From Druceiella hillmani (taxonomy: Eukaryota > Arthropoda > Insecta > Lepidoptera > Hepialidae): a DNA stretch of 64,000 bases. The DNA is taken from positions 2,386,001 to 2,450,000 of the forward strand of contig JAYKKI010000126.1 in assembly GCA_039881145.1 (NCBI GenBank), in the 5' to 3' direction. Each line of letters starts with the position of its first letter. The first letter of the stretch is position 1. A program made the translations under genes and the position numbers. This document shows positions 60,950 to 64,000 of this stretch, piece after piece. Below the pieces are notes generated by a model. It did no database searches, was not told the origin of the DNA, and saw nothing but the letters and a program-made list of their open reading frames with translations.

Positions 60950-61685
60950 TTGCTAGTTTGTAAATGAAACCAATACATAATGCCTTATTTTATTACTAGA
61001 TTCAAATGGTTATAAACCGATTATAATATTACATACAATCAGATATCAAATCCACAAAGTTACGAAGAAAATTTTCCAAGTGTGATTCCGTAATCTTTTC
61101 ACGAAATAAATATTTTTTTGAAAACTTATTAATGAAATTTTGAACTATTGTCTAAAACACAAATGAAGACTCTCAAGATATTAAATTAATATATGATTCA
61201 TAAGCGAGTGACGGCTCTTAGTTTAATTAATCGACGATCACATTATAAACTATTTTGTAATTAAATATTTTTGAAATTTATTTTCAAAATAAAAAAAAAT
61301 ATTCTAAAGCTTATCAAATTCCATCTCACATAAAGGTTTACAAAATTTCACGCGGACAAATCTAAAATTTGAACAGTTAGTTTTGACAATTCTAGAATTC
61401 AAAATAGGATTCTAGAATTGTTAAATTCGTATGTTTTAACAACTGTAGAATTAAAAACATGATAGAAGTATTTCTGAATGTGTTACAAACACAACTTTAT
61501 TTTTTAAATCTTGTCTAAAAGCAACTTCTAATTGAACGTCATTTCGGGAGGTTGAATTCATTTTTTATTATTTCTCTAAATCCTTCGGCATAGATAATTT
61601 TGATTTTGTTTTTTATATATGCATTTACTTCGAAATGTAGAAATATTTAAAGATTATAAATAGAAACAAATATCATTATTTAAAC
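60950..61685. other. AT-rich DNA, no gene seen
   Basis: Unique AT-rich sequence. A 13-bp inverted repeat around TTCTAGAA lies at 61386-61421. Confidence 0.45.
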
Positions 61686-61686
61686 G

Positions 61687-64000
61687 TTTAAACGTTAGTT
61701 GACTCGCAGCTTCTTTTGCATGAAAAAAATACCAAATATCCTACCCTGCAATAGTTTTAGAAGTAAGGAATGTTCCATAAATTAAATATTGGTCGTTTCG
61801 TGTAACTACATATTGTGTTAATTTTCAAATCGATTTTAAGGAATCTTTTGCAGTTTTGGACATTTAAAATGAAACGGACAACTAAAAAAATTAAATATTT
61901 CTCGTTTCGTGTAATTGTGTTAATTTTCAAATTGATCTTAAAGAATCTTTTGCAACTTTCGACATTTAAATCGACAACATTTAAATTGAATGGACAACAA
62001 AAAAATTAAATATTCAGGTACGATGTATTTAAACATTAGTTGATTCGCAATTTCTTTTGCATAAAAAAAGATACCAATGATTCTATTCTGCAATAGTTTT
62101 ATCAAATGAAGTAAGGAATGTTCCAAAAATTAAATATCGCTTCGTGTAACTACATATTGTGTTCATTTTCAAATCGATCTTAAGGAATCTTTTGCAACTT
62201 TGGATATTTAAAACGTAATGGATAACAAAAAAATTAAATATTCAGGTACGATGTATTTAAACATTAGTTGATTCGTAATTTCTTTTGCATAAAAAAATAC
62301 CCAATATCCTACTCTGCAATAGTTTTATCAAATGAAGTAAGGAATGTTCCAAAAATTAAATATCGCTTCGTGAAACTACATATTGTGTTAATTTTCAAAT
62401 CGATCTTAAGGAATCTTTCGCAAATTTGGATATTTAAAACGTAATGGATAACAAAAAAAATTAAATATTCAGGTACGATGTATTTAAACATTAGTTGATT
62501 CGTAATTTATTTTGCATAAAAAAATACCCAATATCCTACTCTGCAATAGTTTTATCAAATGAAGTAAGGAATGTTCCAAAAATTAAATATCGCTTCGTGT
62601 AACTACATATTGTATTAATTTTCATATCGATCTTAAGGAATCTTTTGCAACTTTGGATATTTAAAACGTAATGGATAACAAAAAAATTAAATATTCAGGT
62701 ACGATGTATTTAAACATTAGTTGATTCGTAATTTCTTTTGCATAAAAAAATACCCAATATCCTACTCTGCAATAGTTTTATCAAATGAAGTAAGGAATGT
62801 TCCAAAAATTAAATATCGCTTCGTGAAACTACATATTGTGTTAATTTTCAAATCGATCTGAAGGAATCTTTCGCAAATTTGGATATTTAAAACGTAATGG
62901 ATAACAAAAAAAATTAAATATTCAGGTACGATGTATTTAAACATTAGTTGATTCGTAATTTATTTTGCATAAAAAAATACCCAATATCCTACTCTGCAAT
63001 AGTTTTATCAAATGAAGTAAGGAATGTTCCAAAAATTAAATATCGCTTCGTGTAACTACATATTGTATTAATTTTCATATCGATCTTAAGGAATCTTTTG
63101 CAACTTTGGATATTTAAAACGTAATGGATAACAAAAAAATTAAATATTCAGGTACGATGTATTTAAACATTAGTTGATTCGTAATTTCTTTTGCATAAAA
63201 AAATACCCAATATCCTACTCTGCAATAGTTTTATCAAATGAAGTAAGGAATGTTCCAAAAATTAAATATCGCTTCGTGAAACTACATATTGTGTTAATTT
63301 TCAAATCGATCTTAAGGAATCTTTCGCAAATTTGGATATTTAAAACGTAATGGATAACAAAAAAAATTAAATATTCAGGTACGATGTATTTAAACATTAG
63401 TTGATTCGTAATTTATTTTGCATAAAAAAATACCCAATATCCTACTCTGCAATAGTTTTATCAAATGAAGTAAGGAATGTTCCAAAAATTAAATATCGCT
63501 TCGTGAAACTACATATTGTGTTAATTTTCAAATCGATCTTAAGGAATCTTTCGCAAATTTGGATATTTAAAACGTAATGGATAACAAAAAAAATTAAATA
63601 TTCAGGTACGATGTATTTAAACATTAGTTGATTCGTAATTTCTTTTGCATAAAAAAATACCCAATATCCTACTCTGCAATAGTTTTATCAAATGAAGTAA
63701 GGAATGTTCCAAAAATTAAATATCGCTTCGTGAAACTACATATTGTGTTAATTTTCAAATCGATCTTAAGGAATCTTTCGCAAATTTGGATATTTAAAAC
63801 GTAATGGATAACAAAAAAAATTAAATATTCAGGTACGATGTATTTAAACATTAGTTGATTCGTAATTTATTTTGCATAAAAAAATACCCAATATCCTACT
63901 CTGCAATAGTTTTATCAAATGAAGTAAGGAATGTTCCAAAAATTAAATATCGCTTCGTGTAACTACATATTGTATTAATTTTCATATCGATCTTAAGGAA
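61687..64000. repeat. 226/227-bp satellite array, runs off window end
   Basis: About ten units marked by TTTAAACATTAGTTGATTCG begin at 62028, 62256, 62483, 62709, 62936 and so on. Two variants occur. One has CGTGAAACTACATATTGTGT and TTTCGCAAATTTGG; the other has CGTGTAACTACATATTGTAT, TTTTCATATCGA and TTTTGCAACTTTGG. They alternate at first, giving a 453-bp period, then three copies of the first variant follow in a row. The first unit, at 61687, is diverged and contains an internal duplication. The repeated 60-codon minus frames come from the first variant and are not genes. Confidence 0.95.

Noticed and set aside
62309..63851. Repeated 60-codon minus frames (MFKYIVPEYLIFFVIHYV)
   Set aside because: Each is a by-product of one satellite variant; the other variant breaks the frame.

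Overview
The window looks like AT-rich nuclear DNA of an insect, most likely a moth or butterfly. Spliced exons are small, with high GC at third codon positions, and sit in very AT-rich introns. Decayed mariner and hAT transposases, tRNA-derived SINE-like pieces and many tandem repeats surround them. The order is an inference; no single sequence proves it.

Only one protein-coding gene is well supported: the 3' end of Scaper (S-phase cyclin A-associated protein in the ER) on the + strand. Its last four exons are 24145-24262, 24987-25096, 37049-37216 and 37998-38099. All splice sites are AG/GT, phases are compatible, and the joined C-terminus is 165 residues. It aligns with the known SCAPER C-terminus around an EGLS start, a VGYF-V-N block and a final helix. 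I found no earlier exon in the 24 kb upstream, so that stretch is read as a very long upstream intron, although a missed short exon is possible. Intron 25097-37048 is about 12 kb and carries two striking fold-back sequences, a mariner relic and several repeats.

Layout: 1-24144 is AT-rich DNA with tandem arrays (49-bp, 117-bp, 89-bp, about 175-bp, 63-bp and 32-bp units), mariner relics (about 2.93 and 8.9 kb), two hAT relics (20.8-22.7 kb), a non-LTR retrotransposon fragment and three GC-rich islands. 24145-38.5 kb is Scaper. 38.5-64 kb contains no confidently recognised gene. It holds a decayed multi-copy arthropod protein at 39.5 kb, a diverged local duplication at 43 kb, a dispersed repeat family with a terminal hairpin, a 213-bp palindrome with a hammerhead-ribozyme-like core on both strands (53.2 kb), a cluster of GC-rich islands (52-60 kb) that could be regulatory, and a 226/227-bp satellite with alternating variants that runs off the window end.

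The observations most worth following are the 289-bp near-perfect intronic inverted repeat (a possible long-hairpin RNA source) and the palindrome with the hammerhead-like core. I do not see a complete new multi-gene system. Most short open frames in the window are chance frames or frames inside repeats.
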